Below, piece after piece: positions 35,302-42,594 of a stretch of 64,000 nucleotides of DNA. The stretch lies in the NCBI RefSeq assembly GCF_900130065.1, contig NZ_FQXV01000005.1:1-64000 (forward strand). The letters run 5' to 3'. Numbering within the stretch: position 1 is the stretch's first letter; every line of letters starts with the position of its first letter. Position numbers and translations under genes: made by a program. The DNA comes from Sporobacter termitidis DSM 10068 (lineage in GTDB: Bacteria > Bacillota > Clostridia > Oscillospirales > Oscillospiraceae). The notes below the pieces were generated by a model that was given only the letters and a program-made list of their open reading frames with translations, ran no database searches and was not told the DNA's origin.

Positions 35302-35331
35302 ATTGCCCGCCAGTAAAGAAAGGAAGTTATT

Positions 35332-36222
35332 ATGAAAACGCCACCACCGGCCGGCGGCCATCCCCGCCTGTGCGCGCACCGGGGCTTCAACGCGGCCGCG
35401 CCCGAAAACACGCTGCCCGCCTTTGCCGCCGCGGTCATGTCCGGGGCGGGGGAAATAGAGCTGGACCTGTGGCCCACCGCCGACGGAGAAATCGTCGTCT
35501 GCCACGATCCGGCCGTCGACAGAACGACGGATGGGAAAGGCGCCATCGCGACGCTGAGATACAGGCAGATCGCGCGGCTGGACGCAGGCCTCCCGTTCTC
35601 CCCCGTCTGGAAAGGGACACGCATCCCGCTCTTTGAAGAGGTGCTCGACCGTTTCGCCGGCCGGGTTGTTATGAACATCCATATCAAATCCCTGGGTGGG
35701 AAAAAAGCCCTCTCCGAGGCCATGCTGGAGCGGGGAAAAGCGCTCGCGCGCATCTATCCCACCGGCGGAACAATCACACTGACAGACAATATGCCAAGGC
35801 ATATCATCCCGGAGGAAAAGGCCTGGGAGGACGACACGGGCCTGCCGGCATACGACCCCGAAATCTTTCAGAGGATCGCGGGTCTTGTTTACAAATACGG
35901 CTGCCAGAACAGCGTTTATTTCACCGGCGAAAAGGACGTTCTGATCACGGCGGCGCGGCTGGCCCCCGATATCGGCAGATGCTGTCTCGAAGGCCACATG
36001 AACTACACCATCGTGGAAAACGCCCTGAGGTATGGCTGCAGCCGCGTCCAGTTCTGCAAAACGTGCCTGACGCGGGAGATGATCGCCGAGGCGCACGACA
36101 GCGGCCTTGTCTGCAACCTGTTCTGGTCAGACGACGCTGAGGAAGCGCGGCGCTTTTTAGGCGAGGGCATCGACGTGCTCCTGACAAACGACATCGGGAC
36201 CGTCAAAGCGGCCGCCGTTTAA
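35332..36222 (+). CDS. Glycerophosphodiester phosphodiesterase family protein
   Basis: Cytoplasmic GDPD-type enzyme of 296 aa; no signal peptide. Family motifs are present: LCAHRGFNAAAPENTLPAF (catalytic HRG and PENT), EIELDLWPTADGEIVVCHDP (metal-binding ExD and HD) and RTTDGKG. The reaction would release glycerol-3-phosphate plus an alcohol. The late half is less typical than in GlpQ. ATG 35332 has AAGGAAG upstream and follows the permease gene by 30 bases, so it belongs to the third peptide operon and may process the imported ester. The product glycerol-3-phosphate is also the ligand of GlpP encoded 8 kb away. Confidence 0.86.
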   Translation: MKTPPPAGGHPRLCAHRGFNAAAPENTLPAFAAAVMSGAGEIELDLWPTADGEIVVCHDPAVDRTTDGKGAIATLRYRQIARLDAGLPFSPVWKGTRIPLFEEVLDRFAGRVVMNIHIKSLGGKKALSEAMLERGKALARIYPTGGTITLTDNMPRHIIPEEKAWEDDTGLPAYDPEIFQRIAGLVYKYGCQNSVYFTGEKDVLITAARLAPDIGRCCLEGHMNYTIVENALRYGCSRVQFCKTCLTREMIAEAHDSGLVCNLFWSDDAEEARRFLGEGIDVLLTNDIGTVKAAAV

Positions 36223-36229
36223 AGGCCTG

Positions 36230-36276
36230 CCCGCAACAAAACGGGGCACTGCCGGAAACAATTCCGGCAGTGTCCC
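36230..36276 (-). terminator. Terminator of the glycyl radical enzyme gene
   Basis: Arms at 36243-36257 and 36262-36276 (15 bases, one G-U pair), loop ACAA; on the minus strand the stem is followed by CGTTTTGTT. It can also stop the GDPD gene transcript coming from the left. Confidence 0.65.
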
Positions 36277-36482
36277 ATCAGCTTGTCAAAAACCTGCAAA
36301 CAAAGGACAAAGCCTCGCAGAGTTTGCCGCCGGAGCGGCAAATAAATTCATCATTTGTCACGCGTGAGGACATGCGCCTCCGGAGTGACTCTACTCATGC
36401 AGGGAGCGGCTGAACGCGCTGCATGCAGCCCCTTGTCGGATAAAGCCCAAAGGGCTTTATCCGACAGTCTGGCGCGGCTTGA
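36277..36482. other. Hairpin-rich intergenic stretch without a gene
   Basis: The main element is a perfect 15-base-arm hairpin (TGTCGGATAAAGCCC at 36434-36448, loop AAA, complement to 36466) just beyond the glycyl radical enzyme stop. A second imperfect pairing of CATGCAG with CTGCATG lies before it. No supported coding region. Confidence 0.6.
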
Positions 36483-38921
36483 TTACATTTCAAGCACCGT
36501 TCTGCTGATGAGGTCGTTCTGCCCGGTGATGTGCAGCTCGACAAAGTATGCCGAGAAGCCAGCGACTCTGACCACGAGGTTCTTGTAGTTCTCCGGATTC
36601 TTCTGTGCGTCCTTTAAAATCTCGGCCGAGATGACGTTGATCTGCAGCTCCATGCCCCCGAGCTCGAAATAGGTCTGTATGAGCTGGCTGAGCTTTTCTA
36701 CGCCGTCCTTGCCGCTCAGACAGGAGGGGCTGAATTTCATGTTGAGCAGCGTCCCGTTGGCAAACAGGCTCTGGTCGATCGTGGCCACGGAGCGGACGAC
36801 GGCGGTGGGGCCGTTTTTGTCCATCTGCTGGACGGGCGATATGCCGTCGGCCAGGGGCGTGCCGGCACTGCGGCCGTCGGGCGTGGCGCCGGTCATCATG
36901 CCGAACATGACGTTGGCCGTCACGGGGAACATCGCCGCCGTGTAACGGCCTCTGGGCCCGGTGCAGGACGTGACGACCTCGGCAAATTTCTCGGAGGCCC
37001 AGGCCGCAAGCTGGTCCGCTTCGGGGTGGGCATTGCCATAGTGGAGATTCGAGCTTTTGATATATTGCTGAAGGTCCTCATAGCCCTGCCAATTATTTAA
37101 GAGCGCGTCATACAGCTCCCGCGTCGTGCATTTCTTTGTGTCAAAGCAGAGATGCTTGATCATAAAGAGGGAGTCCGCCACATTGCCGATGCCAATGCCT
37201 GGCACGCCGCTGCCGTTGTATTTGGCGCCGCCGTACATGACGTCCTTCCCCTTCTCCATGCAGCCGCCCATGGTGGCGGAGACGACGGGGAGCGGCAAGA
37301 GCTCGCGGGTCACATATTCGGCGTTGTTGTTGACCATGACGTGCCATCTGACAAAGTACTCGACCTGCTTGTGATAGGCCTCCTTGACCTGCTCAAAGCT
37401 GTCCATCTCGTACAGGCGGCCGGTGGCCGACCCGACCTGCTCGGTGCTGGTGGTGCCGCCCCGGGGGCTGAACAGGGGCATGGGCAGGCGGCCGTCATTG
37501 ATGGCGAGCAGCAGCGCGTTGGGCAAGTTTATGTAGGACATGCTGCCGGTGCCGCCGCAGGCCGGCCAGTCGTTGCCGTTGCCGCCGGGCTCGACGCAGC
37601 CGATGGGAGAATAATTGCGGGCGTCCTCCAGCGTGAGGCCGCGCTTCATGAGGGCGGCGATGATCACGTCGTCGTTTTCAAACGTGGGGATGCCGCCGCA
37701 GATTTTTGTCGTCTCAATGGCCGCTTCCCAGAGCTCCGGCGGGGTGTTCTTGTGGATGCGGAGCGACTGCGGGGGATCGTGGAGAACGAGCCGGGCCATA
37801 CACTGGAGCATCATGTAGGTGACCTTGTTGGACGCGTCGTTACCGTCCTTGTCGACGCCGCCCATGGCCATCATCTGGCCTGAGGTGTAGCCGGGCGCGG
37901 ATTGGGTGGCGCCGTTCGACCAGGGCTTGTTCATTTCGGCGACCTTCAGATAGAACAGGTCCATAAGCTCCTGGGCATAGTCCTCAGTGATCGCGCCGCT
38001 TTGGAGGTCTCTTTCGAGGAAATCGCCCAGGTACTGGTCCACGCGGCCGAAGGTGATGCCGTGCATATTGGCCTCCAGGCAGAGGCAGGTCTGGTACATA
38101 TACAGGCACTGGAGCGCTTCGATAAAGTTCCTGGCCGGATTCTCCATGGTCCAGCTGAGCGTTTCAACCATCAGTTCCAGCTCTTTTTTACGTTTGGGGT
38201 CCTTTTCCACGGCGAGTTTTTCCCTGGCCAGGGCGGCGTAGCGCTTTGTGAGGGTGATCATGCCGTCGCAGGCGATGGCCACGGCGCGGTAGAAGTTGTA
38301 TTGGCTGTTTGTGTCTCCCGGCATGCCCTGGGCCAGGATCTCCGCCTGTTTCCTTTCGGCCTCTTCCTTGATGGCCTTGAAGCCGACGCGGATGGCCTTG
38401 TCGTACCCGGTGACAAAATGGCCGACCGGCGTATCGCTGATGGTCATGCGCCCGATCATTGTCACGCCGTTGAAATCATGGGCGGCGTATTCCTCGGGAT
38501 AGTAGGCCTGCGTTTTGGCATGAGTGCTTTCGCCCTTCAGCCAATAATCGATCGTTTCATTGATATACTGCCGATCTTCATCGGAGATGAGATAGGGGTC
38601 AATGTCGCGCGTGGCGATCGTGCCGCTGCCGATCTCGTCCTTGATGAACGTGACGCAGTTTTCGGGATACAGCGCGCCCGCCCTGTATTTGGCCGACTGC
38701 GCGCCCACGATGACCTCGTCGTCATCGATGCGCACGGGAATCTTCTCAAAAATTTCACGCATTGCTTTTGCCCGGCGCAGAATACCGTTAAGCTCCGGAT
38801 GGCTCATATAGAACTCCGTGAGTATCCTGTACCGCGCGATACAAACCTCCGGCTGCGTATCCCGGTATGCTTCGCGCTGCCTGACCACCCGGTCAGTTAG
38901 TGGCTTGAGTGTCCAGCTCAT
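36483..38921 (-). CDS. Pyruvate formate-lyase-like glycyl radical enzyme, substrate unknown
   Basis: Anaerobic radical enzyme of 812 aa. The C-terminal glycyl-radical loop is VVRVAGFSAYFVEL with the radical Gly at about residue 788, and the thiyl site is SPIGCVEPGGNGNDWPACGG with Cys442 and Glu444. A single active Cys followed by VEP places it with the dehydratase/C-X lyase side of the family and not with true pyruvate formate-lyase, which has two adjacent Cys. The sequence after GCVEP (GGNGNDWPACGGTGS) differs from the usual choline lyase, glycerol dehydratase and hydroxyproline dehydratase patterns as I know them. ATG 38921 has GGAGGTTAT upstream. No activating enzyme is encoded in the window. 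Confidence 0.9.
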   Translation of the reverse strand: MSWTLKPLTDRVVRQREAYRDTQPEVCIARYRILTEFYMSHPELNGILRRAKAMREIFEKIPVRIDDDEVIVGAQSAKYRAGALYPENCVTFIKDEIGSGTIATRDIDPYLISDEDRQYINETIDYWLKGESTHAKTQAYYPEEYAAHDFNGVTMIGRMTISDTPVGHFVTGYDKAIRVGFKAIKEEAERKQAEILAQGMPGDTNSQYNFYRAVAIACDGMITLTKRYAALAREKLAVEKDPKRKKELELMVETLSWTMENPARNFIEALQCLYMYQTCLCLEANMHGITFGRVDQYLGDFLERDLQSGAITEDYAQELMDLFYLKVAEMNKPWSNGATQSAPGYTSGQMMAMGGVDKDGNDASNKVTYMMLQCMARLVLHDPPQSLRIHKNTPPELWEAAIETTKICGGIPTFENDDVIIAALMKRGLTLEDARNYSPIGCVEPGGNGNDWPACGGTGSMSYINLPNALLLAINDGRLPMPLFSPRGGTTSTEQVGSATGRLYEMDSFEQVKEAYHKQVEYFVRWHVMVNNNAEYVTRELLPLPVVSATMGGCMEKGKDVMYGGAKYNGSGVPGIGIGNVADSLFMIKHLCFDTKKCTTRELYDALLNNWQGYEDLQQYIKSSNLHYGNAHPEADQLAAWASEKFAEVVTSCTGPRGRYTAAMFPVTANVMFGMMTGATPDGRSAGTPLADGISPVQQMDKNGPTAVVRSVATIDQSLFANGTLLNMKFSPSCLSGKDGVEKLSQLIQTYFELGGMELQINVISAEILKDAQKNPENYKNLVVRVAGFSAYFVELHITGQNDLISRTVLEM

Positions 38922-39040
38922 ATAACCTCCATTCTATCCGCGAACGAATGACCGCCATGTTTTGCCGGTTTAACGGCCTTCCCCGCTGTTGCCGCTTTTT
39001 AGCGCGCGGCGCGCTTTATTCGTAATACTTATTGTATCAT

Positions 39041-39069
39041 ATTATAATCTTATTGCCAAACAACCTCAA
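39041..39069 (-). promoter_or_regulatory. Sigma-A promoter of the glycyl radical enzyme gene
   Basis: TTGAGG at 39064-39069, 17-bp spacer, TATAAT at 39041-39046; leader of about 110 bases. Confidence 0.7.
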
Positions 39070-39105
39070 CCACCATTAACCCTTTTGCTGTTTTTTATTT
39101 TGCTC

Positions 39106-39134
39106 TTGATAATCAAGAAAGCTTAATGTATAAT
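39106..39134 (+). promoter_or_regulatory. Sigma-A promoter of riboswitch A and the small unknown gene
   Basis: TTGATA at 39106-39111, 17-bp spacer, TATAAT at 39129-39134. An ATAACTTATT operator-like site follows directly at 39139. Confidence 0.8.
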
Positions 39135-39138
39135 CAAA

Positions 39139-39160
39139 ATAACTTATTGTTCAATAAATA
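39139..39160. promoter_or_regulatory. ATAACTTATT-type operator, copy 1
   Basis: ATAACTTATTGTTCAATAAA at the predicted transcription start. The same pattern (ATAACTTATY, four bases, AATAA) occurs at 40664-40686 and 42521-42546. Confidence 0.5.
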
Positions 39161-39195
39161 CATTTTATTATTCACAGTACCAATAATTGAATACT

Positions 39196-39310
39196 GGTTT
39201 CCGTGTCAAACGCTCTAAAGGCCGCGCCCATGACGTTTGACCTGAGCATATGCTCGCAGGGTACAGCTGGAAACGGCTATGCCTTCCATTTTGAGAAGGG
39301 AACAAAAAAG
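39196..39310 (+). promoter_or_regulatory. Riboswitch A: Moco/Tuco-like variant aptamer
   Basis: The conserved pieces in order are TCTAAAGG, CCCATGACG, CCTGAGC-loop-GCTCGCAGGG, AGCTGGAAACGGCT, TGCCTTC and TTGAGAAGG. They line up block for block with riboswitches B and E and, more loosely, with the Moco aptamers C and D (CTAAGGG, CTATGCCGG, CCTGAG, CAGGGC, GGAAAC, TGCCTCCC). A terminator follows at 39355. The GNRA-type GGAAAC loop and the receptor-like CTAAAGG/CATGA pair support a folded aptamer. Whether the ligand is Moco, its tungsten form or a related molecule is open. Confidence 0.6.
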
Positions 39311-39354
39311 TGCAGGAGCTATTTTCCGTGCGCTTTTTCGCTGTTGTCTATCAG

Positions 39355-39397
39355 CAGCCTGTTTGCCTTACCAAACAGGCTGTTTTTATATTTTTAT
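39355..39397 (+). terminator. Expression-platform terminator of riboswitch A
   Basis: CAGCCTGTTTG (39355-39365) pairs with CAAACAGGCTG (39372-39382), followed by a T-rich run. Almost the same stem is used by riboswitch B. Confidence 0.85.
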
Positions 39398-39418
39398 GAG
39401 AAATCGAGGTATCGCGCC

Positions 39419-39814
39419 ATGAATGAAATGGACGTCTGCGTCAGCAATCTTTCGGGCAATCCGGACGACTTTTTTAATATGCTGTATGATTTGGGCGGCA
39501 TGGGCATCCTGCGCTTCAACGACGATTTCAGATTTTTATTTCTCGCCGACGAAGGCGGATATCTGATTTATTCGCATGCCGACGGCGGGCCGAACCTGGA
39601 AAAGGTGGCGTTTGCCGCCGGGTTAAAGAGTGCCAGATTAATGGAGCAGCTTGCCTGCTGTGCCGACCAGCTGTTTCATATCCGGTTTCACCCCGGATTG
39701 GACATCTGCTGCGTTATGCTTGGCGCGGAGCAGACCATCCGGCTCTATTTCCCGCCGGAACGGGAAGAGCCCGCTCAGCCCGGCGGCGCCGATTTACCGG
39801 CGTGCGGACAGTGA
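39419..39814 (+). CDS. Small unknown protein controlled by riboswitch A
   Basis: Protein of 131 aa without a recognised family, signal peptide or membrane helix. ATG 39419 has CGAGGT 9 bases upstream and lies 22 bases after the riboswitch terminator, so the apparent longer reading frame through the riboswitch is not used. Visible features are a mixed alpha/beta composition (GGMGILRFNDDFRFLFLADE), a cysteine cluster (LACCADQ and DICCVML) and a Pro/Gly-rich tail ending PACGQ. The cysteines could bind a metal. Control by a cofactor-type riboswitch suggests a role in metal or cofactor supply, but no function can be assigned. Confidence 0.65.
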   Translation: MNEMDVCVSNLSGNPDDFFNMLYDLGGMGILRFNDDFRFLFLADEGGYLIYSHADGGPNLEKVAFAAGLKSARLMEQLACCADQLFHIRFHPGLDICCVMLGAEQTIRLYFPPEREEPAQPGGADLPACGQ

Positions 39815-39836
39815 ACGGAAAAATAAAGAAGCATAA

Positions 39837-39869
39837 ATTCCCGGCCTCCTTCAAGCTCAGGCCGGGAAT
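39837..39869. terminator. Bidirectional terminator between convergent genes
   Basis: ATTCCCGGCCT (39837-39847) pairs with AGGCCGGGAAT (39859-39869), flanked by A-rich and T-rich sequence. It serves both the small unknown gene and the convergent membrane protein gene. Confidence 0.85.
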
Positions 39870-39893
39870 ATTTATATTAATGATCGTGGACCG

Positions 39894-40571
39894 CTACAGC
39901 TTTACGGGCGGTTTTTGAGGCGCGGCATCGAGTTTGAAGCGAGCCGCTTGCGCGGGCAGCTTCTTTTGGTAAAGCCGATTGACCAGGGCGATCACCCGTC
40001 CTACGCCCACCGCGGCCAGTACGGTGCCCAGGCCGATGCCGATGATTCTTCCGGTGGCGGCCATACTAATGGCGGCGGCCACAGCAACGCAGGACGCATC
40101 AAGGATATTTTTTACAGCCCCAAGCTTTTTGCCCGTCCGCTGCGATACGGCCTGCACGATGCCGTCGGCGGCGTTCGGGAGGATATTCATCATCATGGTG
40201 AGCGCCGCGCCGAGCCCTGTAAAGAAAATGCCCAGCACCAGCAGAACCAGATCCGTCGGCAGATCCTTGCCGCCGATGGTGATAAGCTCGCCGAAGAAAT
40301 TGATGAGCACGCCGAAGATAATGCTCAGCGGAATCTGCAGAAATTGAACGGGGCGAAACCTTTTTCTCAATATAACGAGCTGGCCTATCACGAACAGAAT
40401 ATAGAAGCCCGCGGTGACGGCGCCCAAATTCTGCCCCCATATGACCGCAATACTGTACGGAACGGAAATAATCGGCGAAACGCCAAGATTCGCCTTTGTA
40501 TTCAGTACAATCCCCAGCGCCAGAGTGAGCAGCCCGCAGATATATATGACGATGCGATTAAATGTTTTCAT
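39894..40571 (-). CDS. YczE/YitT-like integral membrane protein (DUF6198-type)
   Basis: Membrane protein of 225 aa with about five or six helices: IVIYICGLLTLALGIVLNTK, GAVTAGFYILFVIGQLVIL, LVLLVLGIFFTGLGAALTMM and GIGLGTVLAAVGVGRVIALV. The segment NILPNAADGIVQAVSQRTGK between helices is typical of the YczE/YyaS family, whose function is unknown. A basic cytoplasmic tail ends the protein. The start is ATG 40571 with GGAG 9 bases upstream; the TTG five codons earlier overlaps that site. Its promoter shares the ATAACTTAT operator with the two riboswitch-led genes beside it, which suggests common control. Confidence 0.85.
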   Translation of the reverse strand: MKTFNRIVIYICGLLTLALGIVLNTKANLGVSPIISVPYSIAVIWGQNLGAVTAGFYILFVIGQLVILRKRFRPVQFLQIPLSIIFGVLINFFGELITIGGKDLPTDLVLLVLGIFFTGLGAALTMMMNILPNAADGIVQAVSQRTGKKLGAVKNILDASCVAVAAAISMAATGRIIGIGLGTVLAAVGVGRVIALVNRLYQKKLPAQAARFKLDAAPQKPPVKL

Positions 40572-40607
40572 CTCGTTTGTCTCCAATTAATAAATATATT
40601 TTATTAA

Positions 40608-40636
40608 ATGATAACATTTACTTATCATATAGTCAA
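40608..40636 (-). promoter_or_regulatory. Sigma-A promoter of the YczE-like gene
   Basis: TTGACT at 40631-40636, 17-bp spacer, TATCAT at 40608-40613. The spacer holds ATGATAA-n7-TTATCAT, a second possible protein site. Confidence 0.8.
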
Positions 40637-40663
40637 GACCACCACTCCATAAAATAATAAATA

Positions 40664-40686
40664 AAATTTATTATTTGATAAGTTAT
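40664..40686. promoter_or_regulatory. ATAACTTATC-type operator, copy 2
   Basis: On the minus strand ATAACTTATCAAATAATAAA, located 28-50 bp upstream of the -35 box, a usual place for an activator. Confidence 0.5.
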
Positions 40687-40692
40687 ATTTAT

Positions 40693-40742
40693 AGAACATA
40701 TTCCCGCATGCCATTCGCCGAAGGCATGCGGGAATATGTTCT
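40693..40742. terminator. Long hairpin ending the aldehyde dehydrogenase transcript
   Basis: Perfect 20-base arms (40693-40712 and 40723-40742) with a 10-base loop, placed 25 bases after the stop codon. There is no clear T-run. Confidence 0.7.
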
Positions 40743-40766
40743 AAGGGTGCTTATTTAACGGCTGTT

Positions 40767-42209
40767 TCAGATGGGATACGCCGGCGCCACATGGTTCATG
40801 GTAATCCATTTCAGTTCGGTGAACTCTTCAATAGAGAAGGTGCTGTCCTCACGGCCCATGCCGCTGTTCTTGACGCCGCCGAAGGGCGCGCGCCTGGAGC
40901 CCATGACGGTGGCGGCGTTGACGTGTACCATGCCCGACTCCATTTTCTGCGTTAAAAACAGCGCCTTCTGCAGGTCGTTGGTCAAAACCGCGCTGGACAG
41001 GCCGTAGGCGTTTCGGTTGCACAGGGACAGCGCGTCCTCCCAGTCCCGGGCCCTGACCACGCAGGCCAGCGGCCCGAAGGATTCCTCGTGAAACACCGTC
41101 ATTTCCGGCGTCACGTCCAGCAGCAGCGACGGCTGGTAAAACGCCCCGGTATGCTTCCCGCCGGCGGCAAGCCTCGCCCCTTTCGAGACGGCGTCGGCGA
41201 TCTGGGCGTCCAGCACGGCATACTGCTTATCGTTGATCAGCGGCCCGATATTTGTCTGCGGATCATGCGGGTCGCCCACCTTCAAGGAATTGACCTTGGC
41301 TGTGAAGCGCCGGCAGAAATCGTCATAGATATCCTGCTCGACAATGATGCGGCTGCCGGCCATGCAGATCTGGCCCTGGTGGAAATAGGCGCCGAAGGCG
41401 GTGATTTCCACGGCCTTATCCAGGTCAAAGTCCTTGAGTACAATGATCGGATTTTTGCCGCCCATCTCCAGCGTCGTTTTCTTGAAGCTTTTGGCGGCCT
41501 TGACGGCGATATCCCGGCCCACCGCCGTCGAGCCCGTAAAGGCCACCATTTTGATTCTGGGGTCCTCCACCAGCGTATCCCCAACGATGCCGCCCGGTCC
41601 GGGTATGACGCTGAGAACGCCTTTCGGCAGCCCGCCCGCTTCAAAGCATTTGGCAAGGATGATACCGCTGACCGGCGTATCTGACGCCGGCTTCAATATA
41701 AAGGCATTGCCGGCAGCCATGGCAAAGGCCACCTTGTTGAGCGCCAGGAGGAGCGGGTAGTTGAACGGCGCGATGCCTGCCACGACGCCCAGCGGCTGCC
41801 GGATATAATACGAGGTCTGCCCCGGCATGTCGGCGGGGACCACGCCGCCATCGATCCGGCGGCACTCTCCGCCGGCGCCCCTGATGATATTGATGCATTC
41901 TATGACCTCGCCCATGGCCTTCATAAAGGTGGAACCACTTTCCCGAATGAGCAGCTCCACGATTTCATCCTTGTGCGATTCCATATAGTCGGCAGCTTTC
42001 AGGAAAATTTGCTCTTTCTGCTCCTGCATCACGTCCGCCCACTGGGGCTGCGCCTTGACGGCGGCGCTGACGGCCAGCTCGACCTCGGCCGGTCCCGCCG
42101 TATGTACCCGCGCAAAAGCCCGGCCCGTGCTCGGATCGATGTCGTCCGTAACTTTTCCGCTTGCGGTCTCATGCCATTCTCCGGCAATAAACAGTTTGTA
42201 TTCTTCCAT
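40767..42209 (-). CDS. NAD(P)-dependent aldehyde dehydrogenase
   Basis: Aldehyde dehydrogenase of 480 aa that would oxidise an aldehyde to the acid in the cytoplasm. The cofactor domain contains VAGIAPFNYPLLLALNK and VAFTGSTAVGRDIA; the catalytic Glu is in LEMGGKNPII and the nucleophile Cys in GQICMAGSRIIV; the C-terminal region has GGVKNSGMGRE. It is closest in pattern to benzaldehyde/vanillin-type or general aldehyde dehydrogenases; the substrate cannot be fixed. ATG 42209 has AAGGAG 10 bases upstream. It is the only gene behind riboswitch B, so its expression should respond to a cofactor and not, or not only, to the aldehyde. Confidence 0.9.
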   Translation of the reverse strand: MEEYKLFIAGEWHETASGKVTDDIDPSTGRAFARVHTAGPAEVELAVSAAVKAQPQWADVMQEQKEQIFLKAADYMESHKDEIVELLIRESGSTFMKAMGEVIECINIIRGAGGECRRIDGGVVPADMPGQTSYYIRQPLGVVAGIAPFNYPLLLALNKVAFAMAAGNAFILKPASDTPVSGIILAKCFEAGGLPKGVLSVIPGPGGIVGDTLVEDPRIKMVAFTGSTAVGRDIAVKAAKSFKKTTLEMGGKNPIIVLKDFDLDKAVEITAFGAYFHQGQICMAGSRIIVEQDIYDDFCRRFTAKVNSLKVGDPHDPQTNIGPLINDKQYAVLDAQIADAVSKGARLAAGGKHTGAFYQPSLLLDVTPEMTVFHEESFGPLACVVRARDWEDALSLCNRNAYGLSSAVLTNDLQKALFLTQKMESGMVHVNAATVMGSRRAPFGGVKNSGMGREDSTFSIEEFTELKWITMNHVAPAYPI

Positions 42210-42259
42210 TGTAACTGCTCTCCTTTTTCAGTGTTTTATTATCCAAAACACGTTTTGGC

Positions 42260-42305
42260 AATACAAAAATAAGCAGCCTGTTCTGAGAGCAACAAAACAG
42301 GCTGC
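42260..42305 (-). terminator. Expression-platform terminator of riboswitch B
   Basis: GCAGCCTGTT (minus, from 42305) pairs with its complement at 42273-42282, followed by TTATTTTTGTATT. Nearly the same stem as in riboswitch A. Confidence 0.85.
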
Positions 42306-42357
42306 CGGATAGCCGCGCAACACTATAGACACATGGAGATATCCCCATGTGTCGGTT

Positions 42358-42456
42358 CGTCCCCTTCTCAAAACAGAAGGCAGGGCCGTTTCCAGCCATA
42401 CCCCGCGAGCCTGCGGCTCAGGCCAAACGTCATGGGCGGAAGCCTTTAGATCAATT
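42358..42456 (-). promoter_or_regulatory. Riboswitch B: Moco/Tuco-like variant aptamer
   Basis: On the minus strand: TCTAAAGG, CGCCCATGACG, GGCCTGAGC-loop-GCTCGCGGGG, GGCTGGAAACGGCC, TGCCTTC and TTGAGAAGG. It is almost superimposable on riboswitch A although the controlled genes are unrelated. A second stem (ACACATGG...CCATGTGT, about 42329-42352) lies between aptamer and terminator. Confidence 0.6.
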
Positions 42457-42520
42457 TGGCGCGGAAACAAAATATGCAATTATTCTATTCAAGGAATAAA
42501 AGAACATTATGCTCGATAAA

Positions 42521-42546
42521 TATAACTTATTATATAATAAGTTATA
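42521..42546. promoter_or_regulatory. ATAACTTATT-type operator, copy 3 (perfect 26-bp palindrome)
   Basis: Perfect palindrome with arm TATAACTTATTAT, lying over the -10 box and part of the spacer of the aldehyde dehydrogenase promoter. Binding here should repress. Confidence 0.6.
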
Positions 42547-42557
42547 TTTTTTATCAA
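42529..42557 (-). promoter_or_regulatory. Sigma-A promoter of riboswitch B and the aldehyde dehydrogenase gene
   Basis: TTGATA at 42552-42557, 17-bp spacer, TATAAT at 42529-42534. Confidence 0.8.
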
Positions 42558-42594
42558 GCATAATGTAACAATTATGTGTAAAATTTTGCGGCGG

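Noticed and set aside
36277-36482. Mobile element remnant, suggested by several hairpins
   Set aside because: No transposase fragment, target duplication or second copy in the window.
39203-39418. N-terminal extension of the small unknown protein through the riboswitch
   Set aside because: The frame is open by chance; aptamer and terminator occupy this stretch and a ribosome-binding site serves ATG 39419.
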